Below, piece after piece: positions 38,302-45,429 of a DNA stretch of 64,000 nucleotides. Under the pieces are notes generated by a model that searched no databases, was not told the DNA's origin, and saw only the letters and a program-made list of their open reading frames with translations. Where the stretch lies: positions 3,348,001 to 3,412,000 of the forward strand of contig NZ_CP108538.1 of the NCBI RefSeq assembly GCF_035994185.1. Direction: 5' to 3'. Position numbers and translations under genes: made by a program. Position 1 is the first letter of the stretch, and every line of letters starts with the position of its first letter. Source of the stretch: Streptomyces sp. NBC_01217. Its GTDB lineage: Bacteria > Actinomycetota > Actinomycetes > Streptomycetales > Streptomycetaceae.

Positions 38302-38943
38302 TTACCTCAGCGCGTCCGCCACCTCGCGGGCAGCGTCCACCACGCGGGGGCCCACGCGTTCGGGTACGGCGTCGGCGAGCATCACCACGCCCACGCTGCC
38401 CTCGACCCCCGTCACCCCCACCAGCGCCGCCGCGGCCCCGCTCGCTCCGGCCTCCAGTTCGCCGTGGGTGAGGGTGAAGGCCGTCTCGCCCACCGGCTTC
38501 TGGCGGGCGGCGAGGATCGCCCGGCCCGCGGCGCCCCGGTCCAGCGGATGGCGGAAGCCGGCCCGGTAGGCCACGTGGTAGTCGGTCCAGGTCGGCTCGA
38601 CGACCGCGACCGCCAGCGCGTCGCTGCCGTCCACCAGCGTGAGGTGGGCGGTGGCCCCGATGTCCTCGGCGAGCGACCGCAGCGCGGGCAGCGCGGCTTC
38701 CCGTACGAGGGGGTGCACCTGGCGGCCCAGGCGGAGCACGCCGAGGCCCACCCTGGCCCGGCCGCCCAAATCGCGGCGTACCAGGGCGTGTTGCTCCAGG
38801 GTGGCAAGCAGACGGTAGACCACGGTCCGGTTGACACCGAGTTTGTTGGACAACTCGGTGACGGTCAGGCCGTGGTCGGTGTCGGCGAGCAGTTTGAGGA
38901 CCCGTAGTCCCCGGTCGAGCGTCTGGGAGGTCTCCGCGGTCAC
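38302..38943 (-). CDS. IclR family transcriptional regulator
   Basis: A 213-residue regulator with an N-terminal helix-turn-helix (LTVTELSNKLGVNRTVVYRL) and a C-terminal GAF-like effector domain (GATAHLTLVDGSDALAVAVV; RHPLDRGAAGRAILAARQKP). GTG 38943 is chosen because AGAGGAGAG lies just upstream; longer in-frame starts are low-complexity. No metabolic neighbour hints at the ligand. Confidence 0.9.
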   Translation of the reverse strand: MTAETSQTLDRGLRVLKLLADTDHGLTVTELSNKLGVNRTVVYRLLATLEQHALVRRDLGGRARVGLGVLRLGRQVHPLVREAALPALRSLAEDIGATAHLTLVDGSDALAVAVVEPTWTDYHVAYRAGFRHPLDRGAAGRAILAARQKPVGETAFTLTHGELEAGASGAAAALVGVTGVEGSVGVVMLADAVPERVGPRVVDAAREVADALR

Positions 38944-39193
38944 GACGCCCTCTCCTCTTTGGTGAGCGGCGGCGGCTGATTCCCACGGGATGTGTGCCAC
39001 CGGTCCCAGCGGCGACGCACGGAGAGGCCGCCGGCCTGGCCAAGGCAACCGGCTGCGCTCCGCGGCGGCATTGCCACGGGGCGTGCATTTTTGGGGACAG
39101 TAGCGAGCCAGTCCGCTCAGCGGAAGACCTCGTCCAGAATCCGGGCGTCGGCGAAAGCGGAGTCGCGGCGCAGAACCATAAGCGCCGGTCAGC

Positions 39194-39255
39194 GCGGCGC
39201 CGGCCGAAACCTGGACGTCTACGCGCGTCCAGGTCGAAGGACGGTCCGGCGCCGC
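39194..39255. terminator. Nested hairpin before the IclR gene
   Basis: Outer arms GCGGCGCCGG (39194-39203) and CCGGCGCCGC (39246-39255) enclose a second perfect hairpin, CCTGGACG (39210-39217) with CGTCCAGG (39226-39233). The element lies in a 346-base gap without a gene and probably terminates the minus-strand transcript coming from the helicase region. The rest of the gap holds the IclR promoter; nothing else is recognised. Confidence 0.5.
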
Positions 39256-39289
39256 TCTGCACACCAGATGCGAACCGTCGTTAACTCAC

Positions 39290-39953
39290 TGTGAACGACT
39301 GCTGAACATTTTTTTCCGTTCACGAGCACCTCGCAGGCCCTGATCGCCTTCGTCGCCGGGTCGCGGACGGTGCAGTCGAGGGCGAGAGTGCCGTCGAGTC
39401 CGATGACCCGGGTGACGTACGAGTCCGAGGTCTGCCTCCCGTCCGCGGTGCGGCCGGTCACCGCGACCGTCGCCACGGGGGCGAAGCCCCGGCCGGTCAC
39501 CTGGACCACCGTGCCGACGGGCCCCTCGCAGGGCGAGAGCGCGAAGGACGGTCCGGCCGGGACGGTCTCGTCCTGGACGGTGAACGCCGCGTGGATCCAG
39601 CCACGGTGACCGTACCGGCGAGCGTTCCGCCGGCGTTGATCCGGAGCGTGGAACCGCTGATCCGTCCGCTGTCGCAGGCACTGCCGTCGGCGGCGCAGAG
39701 CGCGGCGGCGGCATGGTCCCGGTCGGCCGGTCGCCGCCGGAGAGGGCGATCGTCCCGCCGGGCTCGACCTTCGCCGCGTCCGCGCTGAGCGTCGCGCGGC
39801 CACGGTTCCGTGCGCGGCCACGGTTCCGTGCGTGGCCACGGCCAGCCGGCCCGCGGCGTTCGTCCGGTAGCGATACGCCCGGCAGCCGCACGCGATCCGC
39901 ACGAACGACGCCGGCCCGGGACGAGGACCGCTGTCCCCGCCCCGGGCCGGCAC
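39290..39953 (-). pseudogene. Frameshifted secreted Ig-like/neocarzinostatin-like protein gene
   Basis: Coherent protein sequence is spread over three reading frames: ATLSADAAKVEPGGTIALSG, then CAADGSACDSGRISGSTLRI with NAGGTLAGTVTVAGS, then AAFTVQDETVPAGPSFALSP and PVGTVVQVTGRGFAPVATVA. Order and spacing are continuous, so about three small indels broke one gene. The repeated short domains with GGT...SG and cysteine pairs resemble neocarzinostatin-like and IPT/TIG extracellular domains. No signal peptide remains, so the 5' end is lost too. A tandem ATHGTVAAHGTVAA repeat occurs near the start. It follows the helicase stop by 16 bases. Confidence 0.65.
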
Positions 39954-39968
39954 TTCACAGGAGTCGGC

Positions 39969-41750
39969 TCACGTCATACGCGTGGCCCACTCCTGCACCT
40001 TCTTGATCCGCTGCTGAATCTGCCCGGCCGTGGCCTCCGCACTCGGCGGCCCGCCGCACGCCCGCCGCAGCTCGGTGTGGATCACTCCGTGCGGCTTGCC
40101 GCTCTGATGCGTGTAAGCCGACACCATCGTGTTGAGCTGCTTGCGCAGTCCGAGCAGCTGCTTGTGCGTGACCACCGGCCGCGACTCGGCCGGCTTCTCC
40201 AGCAGATCGGCGTCCTCGGCCGGCTTCTGGCGGCTGTGCGCGATCTGCCGGGTCTGCCGCTTCTGGAGCAGCAACTGCACCTGGTCGGGTTCCAGGAGCC
40301 CCGGAATGCCCAGGTAGTCCTGCTCCTCCTCGCTCCCGGGGTGTGCCTGCATGCCGAATTCGGCACCGTCGTACAGCACCCGGTCGAAGACCGCGTCGGA
40401 TTCGAGGGCCTCGAAGGGCAGCTGCTCCTCGGTCTCCTCGTCCTCCAGCTTCTCGGCGTCGGCGAGGAGCTTGTCCTCCTCCGAGAACGGGTTCTCCTCG
40501 TCGCTGCCCTTCTTGGGCTTGTCGAGGACGTGGTCCCGCTCGACCTCCATCTCGTTGGCGAAGTCGAGGAGCATCGGAATGGTCGGTACGAAGACGGAAG
40601 CGGTCTCGCCGCGCCTGCGCGAGCGCACGAAACGCCCGACGGCCTGGGCGAAGAAGAGCGGCGTGGAGATGGTGGTGGCGTACACGCCCACAGCCAGACG
40701 CGGCACGTCGACGCCCTCCGACACCATGCGGACCGCGACCATCCAGCGCGAACCGTCCTCGCTGAACCGGTCGATGTTCTTCGAGGCGGCCTTCTCGTCG
40801 GAGAGGACGACGGTCGCCTTCTCACCGGTCACCCGCTTGAGGATCTTGGCGTACTCGCGGGCCGACTCCTGGTCGGTGGCGATGACGAGCCCACCGGCGT
40901 CGGGGATGCCCTTGCGGACCTCGGTGAGACGGGTGTCCGCGGCCTTCAGCACATTGGGGATCCACTCCCCGGTGGGCGACAGGGCGGTGCGCCAGGCCTG
41001 CCCGATGGCGTCCTTGGTCATCGGCTCGCCGAGCCGGGCGGCGATCTCGTCACCGGCCTTGGTGCGCCAGCGCATGTTGCCGCTGTAGCTGAGGAAGATC
41101 ACGGGCCGGACGACGCCGTCGGCAAGCGCGTTGCCGTAGCCGTAGGTGTAGTCGGCCGAGGAACGCCGGATGCCGTCGTTGCCCTCCTCGTACACGACGA
41201 AGGGGATCGGGTTGGTGTCGGACCGGAACGGCGTACCGGTGAGCGCGAGCCGCCGGGTGGCCGGGTCGAACGCCTCCTGGCACGCCTCGCCCCAGGACTT
41301 CGAGTCACCGGCGTGGTGGATCTCGTCGAGGATCACAAGGGTCTTGCGCTGCTCGCACCGGTTGCGGTGCAGCATCGGCCGGACGCCGACGCCCGCGTAG
41401 GTGACCGCGACGCCGTGGTACTCCTTGCTCAGCGGACCCGCGCTGTAGTCGGGGTCGAGCTTGATCCCTATCCGGGCCGCTGCCTCGGCCCACTGCTTCT
41501 TGAGGTGCTCGGTCGGCGCGACGACGGTGATCTGCTGCACGACGTGGTGGTGCAGCAGCCATGACGCGAGGGTCAGCGCGAAGGTGGTCTTCCCTGCGCC
41601 GGGCGTGGCGACCGCGAGGAAGTCGCGCGGCTGCTCCTGGATGTACTTCTCCATGGCGCCCTGCTGCCAGGCTCGCAGCTTGCCGGCCGTGCCCCAGGGG
41701 GCGCGGCCGGGGAAGGCGGGTGAGAGGTGGTGGGAGGCGGTAGTAGTCAC
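39969..41750 (-). CDS. SF2 DEAD/DEAH-box helicase
   Basis: A 593-residue protein with the full superfamily 2 set: motif I ATPGAGKTTFALTLASWLL, motif Ia VAPTEHLKKQW, motif II LVILDEIHHAG (DEIH), motif III LALTGTPFRSDTNP, and motifs V/VI SEGVDVPRLAVGV and FFAQAVGRFVRSRRRG. It resembles the XPB/RadD-type DNA helicases of actinobacteria. A charged acidic region (EENPFSEEDKLLADAEKLED) separates the core from a helical C-terminus. Role in repair is inferred. Confidence 0.92.
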   Translation of the reverse strand: MTTTASHHLSPAFPGRAPWGTAGKLRAWQQGAMEKYIQEQPRDFLAVATPGAGKTTFALTLASWLLHHHVVQQITVVAPTEHLKKQWAEAAARIGIKLDPDYSAGPLSKEYHGVAVTYAGVGVRPMLHRNRCEQRKTLVILDEIHHAGDSKSWGEACQEAFDPATRRLALTGTPFRSDTNPIPFVVYEEGNDGIRRSSADYTYGYGNALADGVVRPVIFLSYSGNMRWRTKAGDEIAARLGEPMTKDAIGQAWRTALSPTGEWIPNVLKAADTRLTEVRKGIPDAGGLVIATDQESAREYAKILKRVTGEKATVVLSDEKAASKNIDRFSEDGSRWMVAVRMVSEGVDVPRLAVGVYATTISTPLFFAQAVGRFVRSRRRGETASVFVPTIPMLLDFANEMEVERDHVLDKPKKGSDEENPFSEEDKLLADAEKLEDEETEEQLPFEALESDAVFDRVLYDGAEFGMQAHPGSEEEQDYLGIPGLLEPDQVQLLLQKRQTRQIAHSRQKPAEDADLLEKPAESRPVVTHKQLLGLRKQLNTMVSAYTHQSGKPHGVIHTELRRACGGPPSAEATAGQIQQRIKKVQEWATRMT

Positions 41751-41874
41751 GGTCTCCGGTTCGGGTCTCTCGGGTACGTGGGGCGCTGTCCGTAGGACAA
41801 CCGGGCCACCCTACCGGCGCGCCGCGCGGAACCTCGTACGAACGGACCGAGGCTCCGCGCGAGTGCGACTCAGC

Positions 41875-42258
41875 TCACACGCCCGCGTGCAGGGAACGCA
41901 GGCGCCGAGCGATGTGCCCGACGTCGTCGAGACTGCCCATCGCCACTTCGATGACGAGCTTGTACGACTCGTCCTGATCGACGTCGACCATGTCCGAACC
42001 GTTGAAGTCGAGGAACACGACTGTGCACATCCAGGCCATGCGCTTGTTCCCGTCCACCAAGGGGTGGTTCACGGCAAGCGACTGAAGCAGTGCGGCAGCC
42101 TTCTCGAAGACATCCGAGTACGCCTCGATGCCGAACATCTGGGACTGGGGGCGGTGAACCGCCGAGCTGAGCAGCCCCAGATCGCGGACCGCGACCTGCT
42201 GCCCCCCACAGGCGAGCTCCGCCAGGTCCAGGACCTCCTGGACCGTCAAGTACTTCAC
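41875..42258 (-). CDS. Doc/Fic family toxin
   Basis: A 127-residue protein with the Fic core motif H65-P-L-V-D-G-N-K-R73 in SLAVNHPLVDGNKRMAWMCT. Length and motif match Doc, which phosphorylates EF-Tu, rather than larger AMP-transferring Fic proteins. The start is a GTG whose G is the last base of the upstream antitoxin stop codon (TAGTG), so the two are translated together. The antitoxin is directly upstream. Confidence 0.9.
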   Translation of the reverse strand: MKYLTVQEVLDLAELACGGQQVAVRDLGLLSSAVHRPQSQMFGIEAYSDVFEKAAALLQSLAVNHPLVDGNKRMAWMCTVVFLDFNGSDMVDVDQDESYKLVIEVAMGSLDDVGHIARRLRSLHAGV

Positions 42259-42461
42259 TACTCCCCAAGCCTCCGAAGCAGGTCGGCGTGACGCACCGCG
42301 TACTTCGCCCCGAGCCTGCGGACCTCGTGCCGGTCCGTCTCCTGTTCCAGGTACCGATCAATCGCCTGAAGCACTATGGCGTGCATGCTCCGCCCCTCCT
42401 CTTCCGCGCGGAGCTTGAGCGCCTCTTGCTGGTCGTCACGCAGACGCAGATTCATAGCCAT
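42258..42461 (-). CDS. Ribbon-helix-helix antitoxin of the Doc pair
   Basis: A 67-residue protein beginning MAMNLRLRDDQQEALKLRAE EEGRS, a CopG/RHH-type DNA-binding start, with a charged helical end (HEVRRLGAKYAVRHADLLRR) that should bind and block Doc. An ATG two codons later (MNLRLRD) is an alternative start. It is the first gene of the pair and probably represses it through the TGGTAC repeats upstream. Confidence 0.88.
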   Translation of the reverse strand: MAMNLRLRDDQQEALKLRAEEEGRSMHAIVLQAIDRYLEQETDRHEVRRLGAKYAVRHADLLRRLGE

Positions 42462-42499
42462 ACCAAAAAAGTACCACCACTGGGGCCATCCTGGTACCA
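42460..42499 (-). promoter_or_regulatory. Putative operator of the RHH-Doc pair
   Basis: TGGTAT at the antitoxin start and TGGTAC at 42471-42476 and 42494-42499 (minus-strand reading) are spaced 11 and 23 bases apart, one and about two helical turns. The repeats and the T-run between them overlap the expected promoter. Binding by the RHH antitoxin is inferred. Confidence 0.45.
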
Positions 42500-42500
42500 A

Positions 42501-43961
42501 CTAACGCTGTCGCACCCGCCCCGCCACCCACGCCCCCACCAGCGCAACCCCCGCCATCGGCAGGAACACCACCGCGAACGCCACCGGATGGGAACCGGCG
42601 CCCCCCGCCTCCGCCGCCCCGTGCACGGCCCCCACCGCGCCGCCGCCGAGCGCCGCGAAGGCCGCCCCGCCCGCGGCCAGCAGCAGGACGTTGGACAGCC
42701 CGTCGGAGATCTGGAGCGCGGCCGAGTTCGCCCCCGCCTCCTCCGGCGCCGACAGCTTCAGCAGCAGCACGCTCGTCGAAGCGATCACCATGCCCATGCC
42801 GAAGCACCCGAAGGCCCAGGCCACGGCCACGGTCCAGACCGGCACCGAGTCGATCAGCACCGACGGCGCGGCCGCGATCGCCGCGGCGACGAGCACCATG
42901 CCGCCCACCATCAGACGCTCCCGGTACGGCTCCAGGCGCGGCCGGGACTGCACGTACGAACCGAGCGCCCAGGTCCCGCCCCCGGCCGCCAGCGAGAGCC
43001 CGGCCAAGGTCGGGCTCAGCCCGCGCTGGGTCACCAGCATCAGCGGTACGAACGACTCGGCGGCGATGAACGACCCGGCCGCCACCCCGCGCAGCAGCAC
43101 CACCGAGGGCAGCCCGCGCGCCGCCCGGCCGGTCCCCGCGGGCAGCAGCCCACGCACGGCGGGGACGAGCAGAGCGAGTCCCGCGACAGCCGGCACCAGC
43201 GCAATCCAGCTCCGCTCCTGCCCGGCGTACTGGAGCAGCCCCGCCCCCAGCGAGATCCCGAGCGCGAGCAGGATGCGGCGCCGGTCGTACGGCTCGACGG
43301 GCGCCGCGGGATCGGCCGGCCCCGACGCCCGGCGCCGGATCGCGGGCAGCGCGAGCGCCAGCGGGAACACCACCAGCACGGGGATGCCGGTGAAGACCCA
43401 CCGCCACCCCAGGTGCTCGGTCACGCTCCCGGCGGCGAGCGGCCCGACCACCGACGGGATCACCCAGCTCGCGGCGAACGCGGCCATGATCGACGGCCGC
43501 AGCCGCTCCGGGTAGGCCCGGCTGATCACCACGTACAACGCCACGATCACCAGCCCGCCGCCAAGCCCCTGGACGGCCCGCCCGGCGATGAACATCCACA
43601 TGCCGCCCGCCGTACCCGACAGCAGCAGCCCGGCCCCGAACGCGCTGATCCCGGTGGCCAGCGGCTCCAGCGGCCCACGCCGGTCAGCCCACTGCCCGGA
43701 CAGCACCATGGCGAACAGACTGGTGGTGAAGTACGCCGAGAACGCGAACGCGTAGAGCGGGATCCCGTGCAGCTCCTGGGCGGCGACCGGCATCGCGGTC
43801 CCCACGGCGGTCGCCTCGAAGGCGATCAGGAACACGACGGAGACGATGCGGACGCTGAGCGCCCTGTAACTCCGCCCGAGAACCCCTCCGGACTCGGTGG
43901 ACGGGACCGGTATCGCCGCTTCGACGCCGACACCGGTGTCTCGTGGTTCCAGGGCACTCAT
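42501..43961 (-). CDS. MFS transporter (EmrB/QacA-like)
   Basis: A 486-residue membrane protein with about 14 segments. GLGGGLVIVALYVVISRAYP and the motif C region WVIPSVVGPLAAGSVTEHLGW are typical of drug:proton antiporters. ATG 43961 begins MSALEPRDTG; longer starts lack ribosome sites. No regulator is adjacent. The substrate is not known. Confidence 0.88.
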   Translation of the reverse strand: MSALEPRDTGVGVEAAIPVPSTESGGVLGRSYRALSVRIVSVVFLIAFEATAVGTAMPVAAQELHGIPLYAFAFSAYFTTSLFAMVLSGQWADRRGPLEPLATGISAFGAGLLLSGTAGGMWMFIAGRAVQGLGGGLVIVALYVVISRAYPERLRPSIMAAFAASWVIPSVVGPLAAGSVTEHLGWRWVFTGIPVLVVFPLALALPAIRRRASGPADPAAPVEPYDRRRILLALGISLGAGLLQYAGQERSWIALVPAVAGLALLVPAVRGLLPAGTGRAARGLPSVVLLRGVAAGSFIAAESFVPLMLVTQRGLSPTLAGLSLAAGGGTWALGSYVQSRPRLEPYRERLMVGGMVLVAAAIAAAPSVLIDSVPVWTVAVAWAFGCFGMGMVIASTSVLLLKLSAPEEAGANSAALQISDGLSNVLLLAAGGAAFAALGGGAVGAVHGAAEAGGAGSHPVAFAVVFLPMAGVALVGAWVAGRVRQR

Positions 43962-44147
43962 GAGCCCAAGAGTAAGGGGCAAGATCTCCTTTGGCCCCTG
44001 TCGCGGGACGGTCCACCGCTGGTCCGTTGGTCGTAGGACCGCGGATCGAATCGTGAACGCGGTATGGCAGTCGCATTGCACCCCGCCCCGCGCCCTTGAG
44101 CGACGACCACACCCGGCCCTACGGTCGAACCACAACGAGGAACACAC

Positions 44148-44222
44148 GGCCGTGTGCCCGAGTGGTTGAGGGACTCGCCTGCAAAGCGAGTTACGCCGGT
44201 TCGATTCCGGTCACGGCCTCCA
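44148..44222 (+). tRNA. tRNA-Cys (anticodon GCA)
   Basis: The acceptor stem GGCCGTG pairs with CACGGCC (44212-44218), and CTCGC/GCGAG encloses the loop CTGCAAA with anticodon GCA. The T arm contains GGTTCGATTCC. CCA is encoded (44220-44222). Confidence 0.95.
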
Positions 44223-44228
44223 GCCGCC

Positions 44229-44269
44229 AAGCCCGCCCAGCAGGCGCCACATGCGCACCGGGCGGGCTT
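44229..44269 (+). terminator. Terminator after tRNA-Cys
   Basis: AAGCCCGCCC (44229-44238) pairs with GGGCGGGCTT (44260-44269), followed by CGGCATTTCTT. It should end the tRNA transcript. Confidence 0.75.
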
Positions 44270-44281
44270 CGGCATTTCTTC

Positions 44282-44635
44282 AGGAACAGTTCCGGTCCTT
44301 CAGCGCGGACGGCACGAAACCGTTGATGAATCCCTTGAGCGCTTTACGACACCCGCCGACCTCCTCGTATACGGGCGCGGATTCGCGGAGCCCGACAAGG
44401 ACGGCACACTTTGCACCGCCCTTCGGCCCGGCGCCCTTCCCCAGCCTGAGGTACCAGTGCGCGTCGGCGAAGGGGCTCGGTCCACGCCTCGGCCTCCCTC
44501 GCCGGCCGCCCTGGCCAGATCCCTGACCCCACGACGGGCGGAGACGTTCGGATCCCCCTCCCCCATCGCGTCGATCACCGTACCCACGATCTGCTCACCC
44601 AGAAACTGATGACAGCGGGCGAGATCCTTGGGCAC
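44282..44635 (-). pseudogene. Frameshifted hypothetical gene
   Basis: From GTG 44635 (with GAGGTGAAC before it) the frame reads VPKDLARCHQFLGEQIVGTV and NVSARRGVRDLARAAGEGGR. Near 44475-44485 the coherent protein sequence switches frame and continues PFADAHWYLRLGKGAGPKGG and APVYEEVGGCRKALKGFING to a TGA at 44282. One indel in a C-rich run would rejoin them into about 117 residues. It lies downstream of the anchored protein of cassette 1. Family not recognised; a sequencing error cannot be excluded. Confidence 0.5.
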
Positions 44636-44676
44636 ATCTGGTTCACCTCAAAAACCATTGCCGTGACATCACGCAA

Positions 44677-45429
44677 CTAAGCCGAAGCCTTTGGGGACGG
44701 AGGGGTACTCATGCCTTTCTTGAACGGCCTCAATACGGGCTTCTCCGGCAGGCCGCCGTTGTTTTCGCATTGGAGTTCCTTCGCCACGGCAAGCGACGCG
44801 CGGTGGATGATTTCCAGATTGGCATCACGCAATTCGCGCGTGTCAGGCGCCCTCTTGTTCCCGCGCCCGAAACCCCCCGCGATGCGCAACGGGGTCTCCT
44901 CCGACCCCTTCAGGTGAGGACTGACACACTCGAAATAGAGCCCCGCATTGCCGCGTCCGACCTCGGACAGCTTCCCCATGGGATAATAGTCAATGTCGGC
45001 GGAGGGGCGGATGTCTCTCACATCCTGAGGGGCATACATGGAGAAACTCAGCCCCCCAACGTCCCCCTGCTTGCCCCCTTTCGGATCCAATACGCACAGC
45101 TTGTCACCACCAGCCCAACTATGGCCGGACGCATACCCCTCCTTGAGCGCCTCGACGACATCCTGCATCCCATGGGCCCCTGATCTGCCGAACACCGTGG
45201 CGTCCGTAACAGACTCGACCTTCTTCGCCATCGGCCCCGCGAACAACCCATCACAGACCTCCTCCGCCCCGACATACAAAGGCCCCTCGGGCTCCTCGGG
45301 CCTGTCCGAAATACACCCCGCCGCCCCGACACCGAAAACCAGCACAAACACTGCTATCGAGAGCGCGCTTCCCCCACGCACAGACTTTCCGACCTTCATT
45401 CTCGCGTTTCCTGCCTCTTCAGTGTGCAT
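44677..45429 (-). CDS. Anchored extracytoplasmic protein of cassette 1 (probable lipoprotein)
   Basis: A 250-residue protein with an N-terminal hydrophobic segment and a lipobox-like FGVGAAGC, then a soluble domain with GAEEVCDGLFAGPMAKKVES and three more cysteines (KLCVLDPKG, YFECVSPHL, ELQCENNGG). The start overlaps the stop of the large cassette 1 gene (TGATG), so translation is coupled; an ATG 10 codons later is also possible. The equivalent gene in cassette 2 (51745-52326) has the same position and a similar early LC.G motif, but only distant similarity. Confidence 0.78.
   Translation of the reverse strand: MHTEEAGNARMKVGKSVRGGSALSIAVFVLVFGVGAAGCISDRPEEPEGPLYVGAEEVCDGLFAGPMAKKVESVTDATVFGRSGAHGMQDVVEALKEGYASGHSWAGGDKLCVLDPKGGKQGDVGGLSFSMYAPQDVRDIRPSADIDYYPMGKLSEVGRGNAGLYFECVSPHLKGSEETPLRIAGGFGRGNKRAPDTRELRDANLEIIHRASLAVAKELQCENNGGLPEKPVLRPFKKGMSTPPSPKASA

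Noticed and set aside
44148..44222. Duplicate tRNA-Cys 3' end as attachment site for the island
   Set aside because: No second copy of the GGTTCGATTCCGGTCACGGC segment was found in the window.
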